NCBI GenBank assembly: GCA_900752195.1
Contig: CAADUJ010000007.1
Span: 62,001 to 126,000, forward strand
Source: an uncultured Negativicutes bacterium
GTDB lineage: Bacteria; Bacillota; Negativicutes; Veillonellales; Megasphaeraceae
Direction of reading: 5' to 3'
Length of the DNA stretch: 64,000 bases
Positions within the stretch are counted from its first letter, which is position 1, and each line of letters begins with the position of its first letter. The notes under the pieces were generated by a model. That model searched no databases. It had not been told where the DNA came from and saw nothing but the letters and a program-made list of their open reading frames with translations. The position numbers were made by a program, and so were the translations under genes. This document shows, piece by piece, positions 1-8,731 of the stretch.

Positions 1-1616
1 GGCTACGTCCGGAAGCCCTGGCCATTAAAATAGGAGGCCTCAATATCCGGGAGCTCACAGACCTATCCGTCAGTGATATGATCCAGTTTTTCTCTCAGCT
101 TACATTGACGAAACGCCAGGCCCTTATTGCCAAGCAGATATTGAAGGAGATTAAGGCACGCCTTACCTTCCTCCGTACAGTCGGACTGGAATATCTAACC
201 TTATCCCGTACAGCCGGAACCTTATCCGGCGGCGAAGCCCAGCGAATCCGCCTGGCAACGCAGATCGGTTCGGGCCTCGTCGGCGTTCTCTATATCCTCG
301 ATGAACCGTCTATCGGCCTTCATCAGCGCGACAATGACAAACTGCTACAGGCTTTGTGTAATCTCCGCGACCTGGGAAATACGCTCATCGTCGTCGAACA
401 TGACGAAGATACGATGCGCGCAGCCGACTACATCGTTGATATTGGTCCGGCTGCAGGAGAACATGGCGGCTATATCGTTGCCCAGGGAACGGCAGAGGAT
501 ATTATGGCCTGCCCCGAATCGTTAACGGGACAATACCTGAAAGGCGACAAGTTTATTCCCATACCGCAGGAACGACGCCAGGGGTCCGGCAACGTTCTTA
601 CCATTGAAGGGGCAAAAGAACATAACTTAAAAAATATTACTGTTTCCATTCCTCTGGGGACGTTGACCGTCGTCACTGGCGTATCAGGATCGGGAAAATC
701 GACGCTGGTCAACGAAATTCTCTATAAGGGCCTTGCTGAAGCCGTATATGGTACGCCACACCGGCCAGGGCAATTCAAGGCTATGAAAGGGACGGAGCAT
801 ATCGATAAGATCATCAATATCGATCAGTCGCCTATAGGCAGGACACCGCGCTCTAACCCGGCTACGTATACAGGTGTGTTCGATCATATACGTCAGCTGT
901 ACAGCCAGACGTCTGAAGCAAAAGTACGGGGCTATAAAGCCGGCCGGTTCAGCTTTAACATTAAGGGAGGGCGCTGTGAAGCCTGCCATGGCGACGGCAT
1001 TATCCGCATTGAAATGAATTTCCTGCCTGATGTATATGTACCGTGTGAAGTCTGCCATGGTACGCGGTACAACAGAGATACTCTCGACGTAAAATACAAG
1101 GGAAAGAATATCTCTGACGTCCTCAATATGACTGTTGACGAAGGATGTGAATTCTTTGCCCATATTCCACGCATCCTGAATAAGTTGAAGACGCTCCAGC
1201 AGGTCGGTCTGGGCTATATCCGATTAGGCCAGCCGGCGACGACTCTGTCTGGCGGCGAAGCGCAGCGAGTCAAGCTGGCTACAGAACTTTCCAAGCGGAG
1301 TACGGGAAAGACGATGTACATCCTCGATGAACCGACGACAGGTCTCCATACAGCCGATATTCACAAGCTCATGGATGTGCTACAGCTCCTCGTCGACGGT
1401 GGCGATACGGTCGTCGTCATTGAACACAACCTGGACGTCATCAAGACGGCCGATTACCTTATCGACCTGGGACCTGAAGGCGGTGATGGCGGCGGTACAG
1501 TCGTAGCGACGGGAACACCAGAAGAGATTTGTGCCGTTCCGGCATCGTATACCGGGCAATTCCTGAAGCCAGTCCTGGAACGGACGCGGCGTCTTATGGA
1601 ACAATCCAGTCAGTAA
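1..1616 (+). CDS. uvrA: UvrABC system protein A, C-terminal part (5' truncated by window)
   Basis: This is the damage-recognition ATPase of nucleotide excision repair. The reading frame is open from base 3, so the gene starts outside the window and about 537 residues are visible. They include the first ABC signature and Walker B (LSGGEAQR, YILDEPSIGLH), the second Walker A (GVSGSGKST), the CxxC...CxxC zinc module (CEACHG, CEVCHG), and the second signature and Walker B (LSGGEAQR, YILDEPTTGLH). Both ATPase halves look intact. uvrC follows after 18 bases, a common uvrA-uvrC pairing in Firmicutes, so co-transcription is likely. Confidence 0.97.
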   Translation, partial: LRPEALAIKIGGLNIRELTDLSVSDMIQFFSQLTLTKRQALIAKQILKEIKARLTFLRTVGLEYLTLSRTAGTLSGGEAQRIRLATQIGSGLVGVLYILDEPSIGLHQRDNDKLLQALCNLRDLGNTLIVVEHDEDTMRAADYIVDIGPAAGEHGGYIVAQGTAEDIMACPESLTGQYLKGDKFIPIPQERRQGSGNVLTIEGAKEHNLKNITVSIPLGTLTVVTGVSGSGKSTLVNEILYKGLAEAVYGTPHRPGQFKAMKGTEHIDKIINIDQSPIGRTPRSNPATYTGVFDHIRQLYSQTSEAKVRGYKAGRFSFNIKGGRCEACHGDGIIRIEMNFLPDVYVPCEVCHGTRYNRDTLDVKYKGKNISDVLNMTVDEGCEFFAHIPRILNKLKTLQQVGLGYIRLGQPATTLSGGEAQRVKLATELSKRSTGKTMYILDEPTTGLHTADIHKLMDVLQLLVDGGDTVVVIEHNLDVIKTADYLIDLGPEGGDGGGTVVATGTPEEICAVPASYTGQFLKPVLERTRRLMEQSSQ

Positions 1617-1634
1617 GGGAGAACGAAACACGTT

Positions 1635-3467
1635 ATGATTTCAGAAGCAGTACTGGAAAAAGTACGGAATCTTACGACCCAGCCAGGTGTCTATCTGTGG
1701 AAAAACGATAAGGGACGGATTATCTATGTCGGCAAGGCTGTCAATTTGCGTAATCGCGTCAAAAGCTATGTCCGCAAGGATTCCAACCGTTCCCCTAAAG
1801 TAGCGGCTATGATCAGTCATGCCGTTGATTTGGAAACCATCGTCGTCGCCAACGAAATGGAAGCGCTCATATTAGAAAATATGCTCATCAAAAAGCATCA
1901 TCCTCGGTACAATATCATGCTTCGCGACGATAAGACCTATCCGTATATCAAGGTGACGCTCCAGGAAGAGTATCCACGCATTACCATGACACGTCGGGTC
2001 CTTCGCGATGGTGCCCGCTATTTCGGACCCTTTGCCGATGCAGGTGCCGTCCATCGCGTCTTGAAACTGATGAAGCAGGCCTTCCATATCCGGTCATGCC
2101 GAACCATGAAGACGGACAGGCCTTGCCTGCAATACCATATTGGAAACTGTGATGCCCCGTGTGTCCATTACATCAGCCGCGGCGAGTATGGAAACCTCAT
2201 CCAGCAGGCTATGGATGTCCTGGAAGGGCGAGGAACGGAGTTCATCAGAACGTTGCAGCAGCGCATGGAAGAGGCTGCCGAGAACCTGGCATTTGAAAAA
2301 GCTGCCTTGTATCGGGATCAGCTGGCAGCTATTGATGTCATTACGGCACAGCAGAATATCGTCACCGAAGGCGGCAGCGATATGGATGTCCTGGGAATTG
2401 CCAGCGATGCTAGCCAGACATGCGTCCAGATTTATACAATCCGTGGTGGCAAACTCATGGGTCGGGAAACGTTCAGTCTGGAAAACAGTATGGATGAAAC
2501 ACCGGCGGCACTAGCCGGTGCCGTACTGGATCAATATTACGTAGGCGGGTCCTTCATTCCCGGGGAAATTGTTGCTGCCCAGGTGGAACAGAAAGAAGCG
2601 CACGAACGGCAATTATCATCTCTCAAAGGGAGTCGTGTCATTCTTACGGTGCCGCAGCGTGGCATTAAGCGCAAGCTATTATCGATGGCAGAAGAAAATG
2701 CGAAAGTCCTTCTTGAACAGCGACGGCTCCAGTGGCAGCACGACGAAGAAAAGACGACAGGCGCCGTAGAAGATTTGGCACGTATCTTCGATTTGCCGAC
2801 GTTGCCGGAACGGATGGAATGTTTTGATATTTCACATACACAGGGCATCGAAACGGTAGCATCCATGGTCGTCTTTACCGATGGCCGTCCTGATAAAAAG
2901 GAATACCGACGCTTTAAGCTGAAAACGGTACAAGGTAAGCCTGATGATTTTAAATCTATGGCAGAAATCATGAATCGGCGGTATAATGAAAAAGAATGGC
3001 CTATACCTGATCTCATCATCATCGACGGTGGAAAGGGTCAGCTTCACGCGGCTCTTCCCATCATTCGTGAAGCGGGATGTATGGCTCCGGTCATCAGTCT
3101 GGCGAAGCGTATTGAAGAAGTCTTTGTCGAAGGGCGAAGCGAGTCCATTATCCTGAGCCACCATACGCCGGCTTTGCAGCTACTTCAATCCATCCGTGAT
3201 GAAGCCCATCGCTTTGCTATTACGTATCATCGCAAGCTTCGGGGCAAACGCAGCCTCGTGTCTATACTGGATCATATCGAAGGCATTGGCCCAGCTCGGC
3301 GTAAAGCACTATGGCAGGAGTTCAAGACTCTGGACGATATGAAAAAGGCCAGTATCGATGACCTGGCAAAGGTGCCTGGCATGAATCGGAAGGCCGCTGA
3401 GAACGTCTATTATTTTTTCCGTCTCGGTACAGACGAAAAACGAAGACAAACGCAACAAGTCCCGTAG
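1635..3467 (+). CDS. uvrC: UvrABC system protein C
   Basis: This is the dual-incision nuclease of nucleotide excision repair; 610 residues is a normal length. The N-terminal GIY-YIG nuclease is seen as PGVY at residues 17-20 and YVGKA from 31. A UVR helical motif near residues 200-235 would contact UvrB. The C-terminal RNase H-like nuclease is marked by ECFDISH and IIDGGKGQ, and the protein ends in helix-hairpin-helix repeats (IEGIGPARR, VPGMNRKAA). It lies directly downstream of uvrA. The ATG follows GGGAG at a usable distance. Confidence 0.97.
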   Translation: MISEAVLEKVRNLTTQPGVYLWKNDKGRIIYVGKAVNLRNRVKSYVRKDSNRSPKVAAMISHAVDLETIVVANEMEALILENMLIKKHHPRYNIMLRDDKTYPYIKVTLQEEYPRITMTRRVLRDGARYFGPFADAGAVHRVLKLMKQAFHIRSCRTMKTDRPCLQYHIGNCDAPCVHYISRGEYGNLIQQAMDVLEGRGTEFIRTLQQRMEEAAENLAFEKAALYRDQLAAIDVITAQQNIVTEGGSDMDVLGIASDASQTCVQIYTIRGGKLMGRETFSLENSMDETPAALAGAVLDQYYVGGSFIPGEIVAAQVEQKEAHERQLSSLKGSRVILTVPQRGIKRKLLSMAEENAKVLLEQRRLQWQHDEEKTTGAVEDLARIFDLPTLPERMECFDISHTQGIETVASMVVFTDGRPDKKEYRRFKLKTVQGKPDDFKSMAEIMNRRYNEKEWPIPDLIIIDGGKGQLHAALPIIREAGCMAPVISLAKRIEEVFVEGRSESIILSHHTPALQLLQSIRDEAHRFAITYHRKLRGKRSLVSILDHIEGIGPARRKALWQEFKTLDDMKKASIDDLAKVPGMNRKAAENVYYFFRLGTDEKRRQTQQVP

Positions 3468-3480
3468 GGATAGAGGAGGA

Positions 3481-4131
3481 ATGAAGATGAATAGAAAACT
3501 TTCAGTAGCATTATGTGCCTGCCTGCTCGTAGGCACTGTCGCCGTTGCCGCCGTTCCGGCAACGGTAGAACTAGGCCAGCCCATGGCATATGCCGGCGAA
3601 GACGGCAGCTCCTTGCGCATCGAAAGACCCGTTGTGTCCATTGAAGGTAATGCAACAGCGACACAGAAAATCAATGGATATTTTACGGCTGAAGCAGATA
3701 AAGCCTACGAGTTTTATCAGAATCAGCTCAAGAAAGGGAGCGTCGTCACCCAGAAAAAGATGTATACTGTATCCTATAACGATGGCAAATACATATCCAT
3801 CGTCGAAGAAGGTAGCGTACGCCTAGGAAAAGAACGATTCCCGACTTACTGGAAGACAGGTCACACCTTTGACGTATCTACAGGAGAACTCGTTCCCTGG
3901 CAGGACGTTATCCAACCGAAAGACAGCAAGGCCTTTACGATAAAAAATATCAATCAACGCCTTTTCCTGAGTAAATACAAGCTGTCCCAGTACTTTAACG
4001 GCCTCAAAGAATTGCCTACGAATTATTACCTAGATAAATCAGGTACGGTGCATTTCCTCTTCGGACTCTATGAAGTCGCACCATATGGAACGGGAATCGT
4101 TGATATTGACATGGGAAAAAAGGTGCGTTAA
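3481..4131 (+). CDS. Exported DUF3298 (RsiV-like) domain protein
   Basis: A 216-residue protein with a clear signal peptide: MKMNRK, then a hydrophobic stretch to about residue 25 and an Ala-rich region before AYAGE near 37. The remainder resembles the DUF3298/RsiV-like extracellular fold (paired beta strands ending in VHFLFGLYEVAPYGTG). It is probably a periplasmic protein of unknown role. It follows uvrC by 13 bases with GAGGA as ribosome site, so it may be read through from the uvr genes. The start could also be the second ATG two codons later. Family assignment is by pattern only. Confidence 0.7.
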   Translation: MKMNRKLSVALCACLLVGTVAVAAVPATVELGQPMAYAGEDGSSLRIERPVVSIEGNATATQKINGYFTAEADKAYEFYQNQLKKGSVVTQKKMYTVSYNDGKYISIVEEGSVRLGKERFPTYWKTGHTFDVSTGELVPWQDVIQPKDSKAFTIKNINQRLFLSKYKLSQYFNGLKELPTNYYLDKSGTVHFLFGLYEVAPYGTGIVDIDMGKKVR

Positions 4132-4216
4132 AATACGTGTACATCTGTGGTGAAACCGGAGAGAAAGCGCTTTTTCACAATTCTTGATGCAATTGTAAAA
4201 AATAACTAATAATGTA

Positions 4217-4245
4217 TTGCAAAAAAGAGTCGCCCATGATATTAT
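4217..4245 (+). promoter_or_regulatory. Sigma-70 promoter for rubredoxin
   Basis: TTGCAA (4217-4222), 17-base spacer, TATTAT (4240-4245), 49 bases before the rubredoxin ATG. The preceding 4132-4216 is AT-rich and holds a palindrome AAAGCGCTTT near 4164-4173 that resembles the core of a CcpA cre site, but too weakly to call. Confidence 0.6.
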
Positions 4246-4294
4246 TACTAAAGAAGAACTATTATTTTTAACAAATAATTTGGAGGTAACTAAA

Positions 4295-4453
4295 ATGGAC
4301 AAATACGAATGCACTATCTGTGGTTATATCTATGACGAAGCTGAAGGCGACGCTGATAACGGTATCGCAGCAGGCACGAAATTTGCTGATTTGCCGGATG
4401 ATTGGGCTTGCCCGACCTGCGGCGCTGGTAAAGACGCTTTCCAGAAAATGTAA
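4295..4453 (+). CDS. rub: Rubredoxin
   Basis: A 52-residue one-iron electron carrier. The iron is held by Cys6, Cys9 (CTICGY) and Cys39, Cys42 (CPTCGAG), which is the diagnostic double CxxCG arrangement with normal spacing. In anaerobes rubredoxins feed electrons to oxygen and peroxide detoxification enzymes or oxidoreductases; no partner gene is adjacent. The start is the ATG at 4295 behind GGAGGT. An in-frame upstream extension exists but lacks family similarity and runs into the promoter. Own promoter and terminator, so monocistronic. Confidence 0.96.
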   Translation: MDKYECTICGYIYDEAEGDADNGIAAGTKFADLPDDWACPTCGAGKDAFQKM

Positions 4454-4474
4454 GATATTCCAACAGGAACGGAG

Positions 4475-4510
4475 AGAGGCTGTAACCCGGTTATGGCCTC
4501 TTTTTCTTTT
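4475..4510 (+). terminator. Intrinsic terminator after rubredoxin
   Basis: AGAGGC pairs with GCCTCT around an inner TAACC/GGTTA repeat, followed by a T-rich run. Confidence 0.75.
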
Positions 4511-4662
4511 GCACGAGAGGACTTTACTCCTCATCAGACCAGCCGTCTTATGAGCGTGTGAACGGCGCCTTGTCTGCACGGTATGGCCAAACTGTACACG
4601 TTCTATGTTCCATGATGTAAGGGTTGCCTATTACGTTACTACTATATAGGAGGAGCAGCTAT

Positions 4663-5664
4663 ATGATGATTTCTAAGGCGATTTTGCACATTCTCGATTT
4701 TACGACGAATGTGTGCATTTTATCGCAGCGGGAGCTGGATTTTTCTAGTGATCTTGTCTATGAATATGTAAATAAGCGCATCATCCGCCTTTTGAAGGAT
4801 CCTGGGCAGCAGACAGGTGTGTTTTATGCGACGAGCCATTTTCAAGAGTGGCTTAACAGGCTCGTGCAGGGAGAAATGGAGTTTGATGCATTTGCTTCGA
4901 CTGTAGCCAAGGCTCTTTTTGATGAACTCCAGCATTGTGACGATTCGGAATCTTCTGACCTGCTGGTCGTTGATTTTCAGGATGATGACGATGTCCGACA
5001 GATTGCCTTGTTAGTCCTTGACAATAAGACGGCCTATACTCATCAGGTCATGGATGAAGATACAGGACTGTATAATAAGCTTATCAAACACTATGCCATC
5101 TTACCGGGAACAGGCCAGAAGGTTGATTCCTACGCCCTCGTAAACTGCCGGGACTATTCCGTGCGTTTTGTCGATAAGAAGAGAAAATGTGACGGCCAGG
5201 ATATGTACGTCCTGCCGGATCGGCTCTTGCAGTGTACGGCGCAGATTTCCGGCCGTGATGCAGTGAAGATGGTACATAAAATCACCGCCAATATTGCAGA
5301 GAATTATGGCGGTGATAGTGTAGAAGCCTTATCGAAGGCAAAAAAATATTTAGCTGAAAATGCGGAAACAGAAGAGTCCTTTTCGCCGAAAGAACTGGGC
5401 AAGACCGTATTCGGCGACAATCCCGTTATGGAGAAACAGTTCGACGAGCAAATCGCGCAGGCCGGATTGCCAGACAGTGTCGGTGTCCAGAAAGAGTTTG
5501 CCCAGCGTACGGGCAGGACCCATAAAATCAAGACCGATACGGGCATCGAAATCATCTTTCCATCGGAATACGTAGAAAACAGCGATTTCATCCAGTTCAT
5601 CAATAATCCTGACGGGACTATTTCCATTGAGTTGAAGAACATCGCCAAAATAGAAAATAAATAA
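4663..5664 (+). CDS. Nucleoid-associated protein, NdpA/YejK family
   Basis: A 333-residue protein resembling the 37-kDa nucleoid-associated family (PF04245). It has the characteristic opening in which a short helix is followed by ILDFTTN and the middle segment with DDVRQIALLVLDN. Members bind bacterial nucleoid DNA but their precise role is poorly known. The chosen start is ATG 4663 (a second ATG follows at once) behind AGGAGGAGC. An upstream in-frame ATG at 4624 has no ribosome site. The C-terminal third (from about residue 230) is charged and includes a patch ending in IEIIFPSEY. It is convergent with bioY, with only one base between stop codons. Confidence 0.75.
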   Translation: MMISKAILHILDFTTNVCILSQRELDFSSDLVYEYVNKRIIRLLKDPGQQTGVFYATSHFQEWLNRLVQGEMEFDAFASTVAKALFDELQHCDDSESSDLLVVDFQDDDDVRQIALLVLDNKTAYTHQVMDEDTGLYNKLIKHYAILPGTGQKVDSYALVNCRDYSVRFVDKKRKCDGQDMYVLPDRLLQCTAQISGRDAVKMVHKITANIAENYGGDSVEALSKAKKYLAENAETEESFSPKELGKTVFGDNPVMEKQFDEQIAQAGLPDSVGVQKEFAQRTGRTHKIKTDTGIEIIFPSEYVENSDFIQFINNPDGTISIELKNIAKIENK

Positions 5665-5665
5665 C

Positions 5666-6208
5666 CTATTCCAGGACGTTGTTCAGTTTGACGCCTACAA
5701 AGGCAGCGAAGAGAATCTTTACGATGTCGCCAGGAATAAAGGGGAAGACGGCCATGATGCAGGCTTCCCAAAAGCCGATACCCAGGACGGCCATCATGGA
5801 GAGAACACCACCGGCATAGGTAATGGGGATGCTGACAAGACCTGCGGCGATGAAACGCTTACCGTCATTGTGTATACCTTTCAGATAGCTGACAATTGGA
5901 TAGGCCACGAGAAATCCCCAGAGAAAGCCACCAGTAGGTCCAAAAAGCCGGCCGAAACCGGAGCTTCCATTGACGTAGACGGGAAGGCCTATGGCGCCGA
6001 GTAAGAGCCATGCGGCAATGACGAAAAAGGTTTGTTTTGGCGTCAAGATAAACGCCGTTAGGCACATGACGGCAGTCAAGGCCGTAATGACGGCTGTCGT
6101 AAACGGCAGGGGAATGGATAAGTACGCAGAAATACAGCATAAGGCTACGCAGAGAGCCATTTTTGTCAGGCTTTTTGCTGATATGGGACGAGCGTATTCG
6201 TGAGACAT
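5666..6208 (-). CDS. bioY: Biotin transporter BioY (ECF substrate-binding subunit)
   Basis: A 180-residue integral membrane protein, the biotin-specific S component of an energy-coupling factor transporter. It has six hydrophobic segments and the BioY hallmarks GAIGLPVY and GRLFGPTGG followed by GFLVAYP. The start is the ATG at 6208 with AGAGG eight bases upstream; the upstream in-frame ATG lies in the leader. The energising EcfA/EcfT genes are not in the window. Control by BirA is suggested by the operator that overlaps its -35 box. Imported biotin would be attached to carriers such as MmdC at 63286. Confidence 0.92.
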   Translation of the reverse strand: MSHEYARPISAKSLTKMALCVALCCISAYLSIPLPFTTAVITALTAVMCLTAFILTPKQTFFVIAAWLLLGAIGLPVYVNGSSGFGRLFGPTGGFLWGFLVAYPIVSYLKGIHNDGKRFIAAGLVSIPITYAGGVLSMMAVLGIGFWEACIMAVFPFIPGDIVKILFAAFVGVKLNNVLE

Positions 6209-6253
6209 GGAAAATCGCCTCTTTCTTTTGGTATAATACAAATAGACAGTGTT

Positions 6254-6282
6254 ATTATAAAGTGTTACGATTTAAATGTCAA
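6254..6282 (-). promoter_or_regulatory. Consensus sigma-70 promoter of bioY
   Basis: Read on the minus strand: TTGACA at 6282-6277, a 17-base spacer, and TATAAT at 6259-6254. Both hexamers are exact consensus at ideal spacing, 45 bases from the bioY start. A promoter this strong normally needs repression, and the BirA-like operator covers its -35 box. Confidence 0.9.
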
Positions 6283-6308
6283 CTAGTACACGATAAATAG
6301 GTTAACAA
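6276..6308. promoter_or_regulatory. Candidate BirA operator
   Basis: Half-sites ATGTCAACT (6276-6284) and GGTTAACAA (6300-6308) are separated by 15 bases. This matches the known bacterial BirA pattern TTGTTAACC-N14/15-GGTTAACAA in 6 of 9 positions on the left and all 9 on the right. The left half-site overlaps the bioY -35 hexamer. It is also upstream of the divergent gene at 6325, which might share the control. Confidence 0.75.
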
Positions 6309-6324
6309 TTAGTGGGAGGATACA

Positions 6325-6933
6325 ATGGGATTTTTTGAGAACATATATGGCGATAAACCGGAACGGACGCGGTCGGAGAAGATGTATGACTATGCGTTCG
6401 ATGTCATGAACGATGTAGACTTGCAGTATGCGGCGATGACGCCGGACTGGCAGCGCATGGTACGCTCTGGTGAACCCTGTGATACCGTTCCAGGCGGGAA
6501 AGGCGAGTTTGGCCATGACTTGGGCAATCCTATTCCCGTCAACGGTCCAATAGGGGAGTTTTCCTACTTGTCGCGGCTCCGCATGAAATCGACAGGCAGT
6601 CGGGTCTATTTTCATCGCGTTGCCAATCATGATGGCATTGATGAATTTGAGCTGACGAATGTATCCGGGCAGTTTGCAGACCACTTGTTTTTAGATCCCC
6701 GTCATCCCGCTCCTTCGGCATTATATCCGGATACGTATTATCTGGAACGGGACGCGCTACAGCCTCGGGGCATTACGACGACATGCCCCGATTTCCCACA
6801 GGGACTATATAAGCTCATTAAAAAAGAAGCAAAGCAGTGGCTCAAGATTGACGTGGCTGAAAAAGAAGCCCAGCATATACAGGTGGAACGGGCCCAGAAG
6901 TCCATAGAAGCGTGGAAGAAGGACCATCAGTAA
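6325..6933 (+). CDS. Hypothetical protein, 202 residues
   Basis: Not recognised. It is a soluble, mixed-charge protein without signal peptide or membrane segment. Visible features are a Gly/Pro-rich central segment (GNPIPVNGPIGEF, then YLSRLR) that looks like a conserved active-site or binding loop, a YFHRVA strand, and a charged helical C-terminus. The ATG follows GGGAGG with good spacing, and codon use resembles its neighbours. It is divergent from bioY, sharing the operator region, and 37 bases ahead of dgt, so it may be co-transcribed with dgt. A biotin link is possible only by position. Confidence 0.75.
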   Translation: MGFFENIYGDKPERTRSEKMYDYAFDVMNDVDLQYAAMTPDWQRMVRSGEPCDTVPGGKGEFGHDLGNPIPVNGPIGEFSYLSRLRMKSTGSRVYFHRVANHDGIDEFELTNVSGQFADHLFLDPRHPAPSALYPDTYYLERDALQPRGITTTCPDFPQGLYKLIKKEAKQWLKIDVAEKEAQHIQVERAQKSIEAWKKDHQ

Positions 6934-6970
6934 CGTAGCGACCGTGCATGGCGTCAAGGAGGGATGACAT

Positions 6971-8230
6971 ATGGAAAAAGCCTTTGCAGCAGTGCGCATG
7001 GATGAGACACATCGTAATTGGAAGACGGCTATTTCCCGAGATGGGAATTTATACCATCGCCCATCGGATTTTCGTACAGAATTTGGCAGAGATTTTACGC
7101 GTATCATCCATTCGACAGCTTACAGCCGGCTAAAACATAAAACGCAGGTATTTTTTACGACGAAAAACGATCACATCTGCACCCGCATCGAGCACGTGAA
7201 CCAGGTAGCATCTGTCAGTGGTACCATTGGAAGTTATTTAGGCTTGAATACGGAGTTGATCAATGCCATAGCCAATGCCCATGATCTCGGTCATTCTCCT
7301 TTTGGTCATCTCGGTGAACGAGTCTTGCAGGACATAACGAAACAAGAGCTGGATGAACCATTTTGGCACGAAAAACAGGGCCTTCGCGTCGTCGATAAAA
7401 TCGAAACGCTCCTGGATCCGTCAGGCAGGACATCTAATTTGATGCTCACCTATGCCGTGCGGGATGGCATCATCTGTCATTGTGGTGAAGTGAACCAGAC
7501 AGTCCTTCGGCCTCGTGACGAAGACATCGATTTGTCTGTCATGACGAAACCAAATGAATATGCCCCGTATACCTGGGAAGGATGCGTCGTCAAGGTGGCT
7601 GATAAAATCGCTTACCTGGGACGGGATATTGAAGACGCCGTACGCCTTCATATCCTCACGGAAGAAGGCGAAGCCCTGCAGGCGTTGAAGAAGGAGCTCA
7701 ACAGCCGTCTTCATGCTAATTTACAATCTGTTACGAACACGGCTATCATGTATCCTCTTATTACGAATATTTGTAAAGAAAGCTCACCAGAGCGGGGCAT
7801 CGTCTTTTCGCCGGACCATTTGGAACTCATGCGGTCAGTCATGGAATTCAACTACCGCCATATATACCATAATAAGCGCCTTGCAGTGTACCATGAGTAT
7901 GCTCGGCTCATCTTGACATCAATCTATAAGATACTGAAAGGCTGCTACGATGGGGATGAGACGCTGGACAACGTCTACCTTCTGGAAAAGGACTATCCCA
8001 TGTTGGGGACGCATTTCCTGGAACGGCTGAAAAAATATTCCGACATCGGTAGAGCCGTAGCCGATAGGGATCCCTTTGGAAACTCCTTTGGAAATGAAAT
8101 CATTTATCACATCGACCAAAAAGATAAGGTACAGTCAGAACGGGAATATCGGCGGGCCTGCATAGAATATATCGCTGGAATGACTGACACGTACGCTGAA
8201 AAAATATTCGATGAATTGACGACGTTCTGA
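6971..8230 (+). CDS. dgt: dGTPase-like HD-domain triphosphohydrolase
   Basis: A 419-residue HD-superfamily protein of the deoxyguanosinetriphosphate triphosphohydrolase type, which cleaves dNTPs to nucleosides plus triphosphate. The metal site is seen as HDLGHSPFGH near residue 98, preceded by the family region around SRLKHKTQVF that includes the basic nucleotide-binding residues. Other family marks are IEHVNQV and DKIAYLGRDIEDA. The start is ATG 6971 behind AAGGAGGG. The role is dNTP pool control or foreign-DNA restriction. Substrate preference cannot be read from sequence. Confidence 0.92.
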   Translation: MEKAFAAVRMDETHRNWKTAISRDGNLYHRPSDFRTEFGRDFTRIIHSTAYSRLKHKTQVFFTTKNDHICTRIEHVNQVASVSGTIGSYLGLNTELINAIANAHDLGHSPFGHLGERVLQDITKQELDEPFWHEKQGLRVVDKIETLLDPSGRTSNLMLTYAVRDGIICHCGEVNQTVLRPRDEDIDLSVMTKPNEYAPYTWEGCVVKVADKIAYLGRDIEDAVRLHILTEEGEALQALKKELNSRLHANLQSVTNTAIMYPLITNICKESSPERGIVFSPDHLELMRSVMEFNYRHIYHNKRLAVYHEYARLILTSIYKILKGCYDGDETLDNVYLLEKDYPMLGTHFLERLKKYSDIGRAVADRDPFGNSFGNEIIYHIDQKDKVQSEREYRRACIEYIAGMTDTYAEKIFDELTTF

Positions 8231-8258
8231 TTACAAGAGTGAAAAAATATGGTAGAAT
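8231..8258 (+). promoter_or_regulatory. Candidate promoter of the DUF1653 gene
   Basis: TTACAA (8231-8236), 16-base spacer, TAGAAT (8253-8258), directly after the dgt stop. Confidence 0.45.
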
Positions 8259-8315
8259 AAAAAGCAACGTGACACAGCCACGCAGTAGTATCATATAAAG
8301 TAGGAGGCTATAGGA

Positions 8316-8543
8316 ATGAGAGAACTTCCAAATGCAAATGAAATCTGGGTTCATTTTAAAGGCGGCAAATATCAGATTATTACCATTGCAGAACATACAG
8401 AAACGGGAGAAAAATTCGTGATTTATAAAGCGTTGTCGGGAACGATGAAGACATACGCCCGTCCGCTGAAAGATTTCATGAGCGAAGTCGATAAGGAAAA
8501 ATATCCGAGAGCTACACAAGACTTTCGGTTTGTAAAGGAATAG
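8316..8543 (+). CDS. DUF1653 family small protein
   Basis: A 75-residue protein of the DUF1653 family, whose members carry the pattern of a short beta barrel with HFKGGKYQI, then TETGEKFVIYKAL and a tail containing RPLKDF. Function is not established for the family. The ATG is behind TAGGAGG. It has its own candidate promoter and a strong terminator, so it is probably monocistronic. Confidence 0.85.
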   Translation: MRELPNANEIWVHFKGGKYQIITIAEHTETGEKFVIYKALSGTMKTYARPLKDFMSEVDKEKYPRATQDFRFVKE

Positions 8544-8574
8544 AAAAAAAGAGCCTGTGAAGGCTCTTTTTTTT
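8544..8574 (+). terminator. Intrinsic terminator after DUF1653 gene
   Basis: A-rich arm plus GAGCCT, loop GTGA, AGGCTC and eight T residues. The A and T runs make it potentially bidirectional. Confidence 0.9.
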
Positions 8575-8681
8575 AGAGGCCCCTCAGGTTCGTCAGCTGT
8601 CCTGTCCTTCTGGTACTGTTGCCTGTGTCCTGGCGCCTGTAGTACAGGCAGCCGACCAGAACAGTAAGGCCGGCCGTGCTC

Positions 8682-8710
8682 TTGTACTATTAGAGGAAAT
8701 CTTGTACAAT
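8682..8710 (+). promoter_or_regulatory. Promoter of trmL
   Basis: TTGTAC (8682-8687), 17-base spacer, TACAAT (8705-8710), 21 bases before the trmL ATG. Confidence 0.65.
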
Positions 8711-8731
8711 AATCGTTGGAGAGTGATTCAT

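Noticed and set aside
4160..4178. CcpA cre site before rubredoxin
   Set aside because: Only the AAAGCGCTTT core matches; the outer TG and CA positions do not, and it lies well upstream of the promoter.
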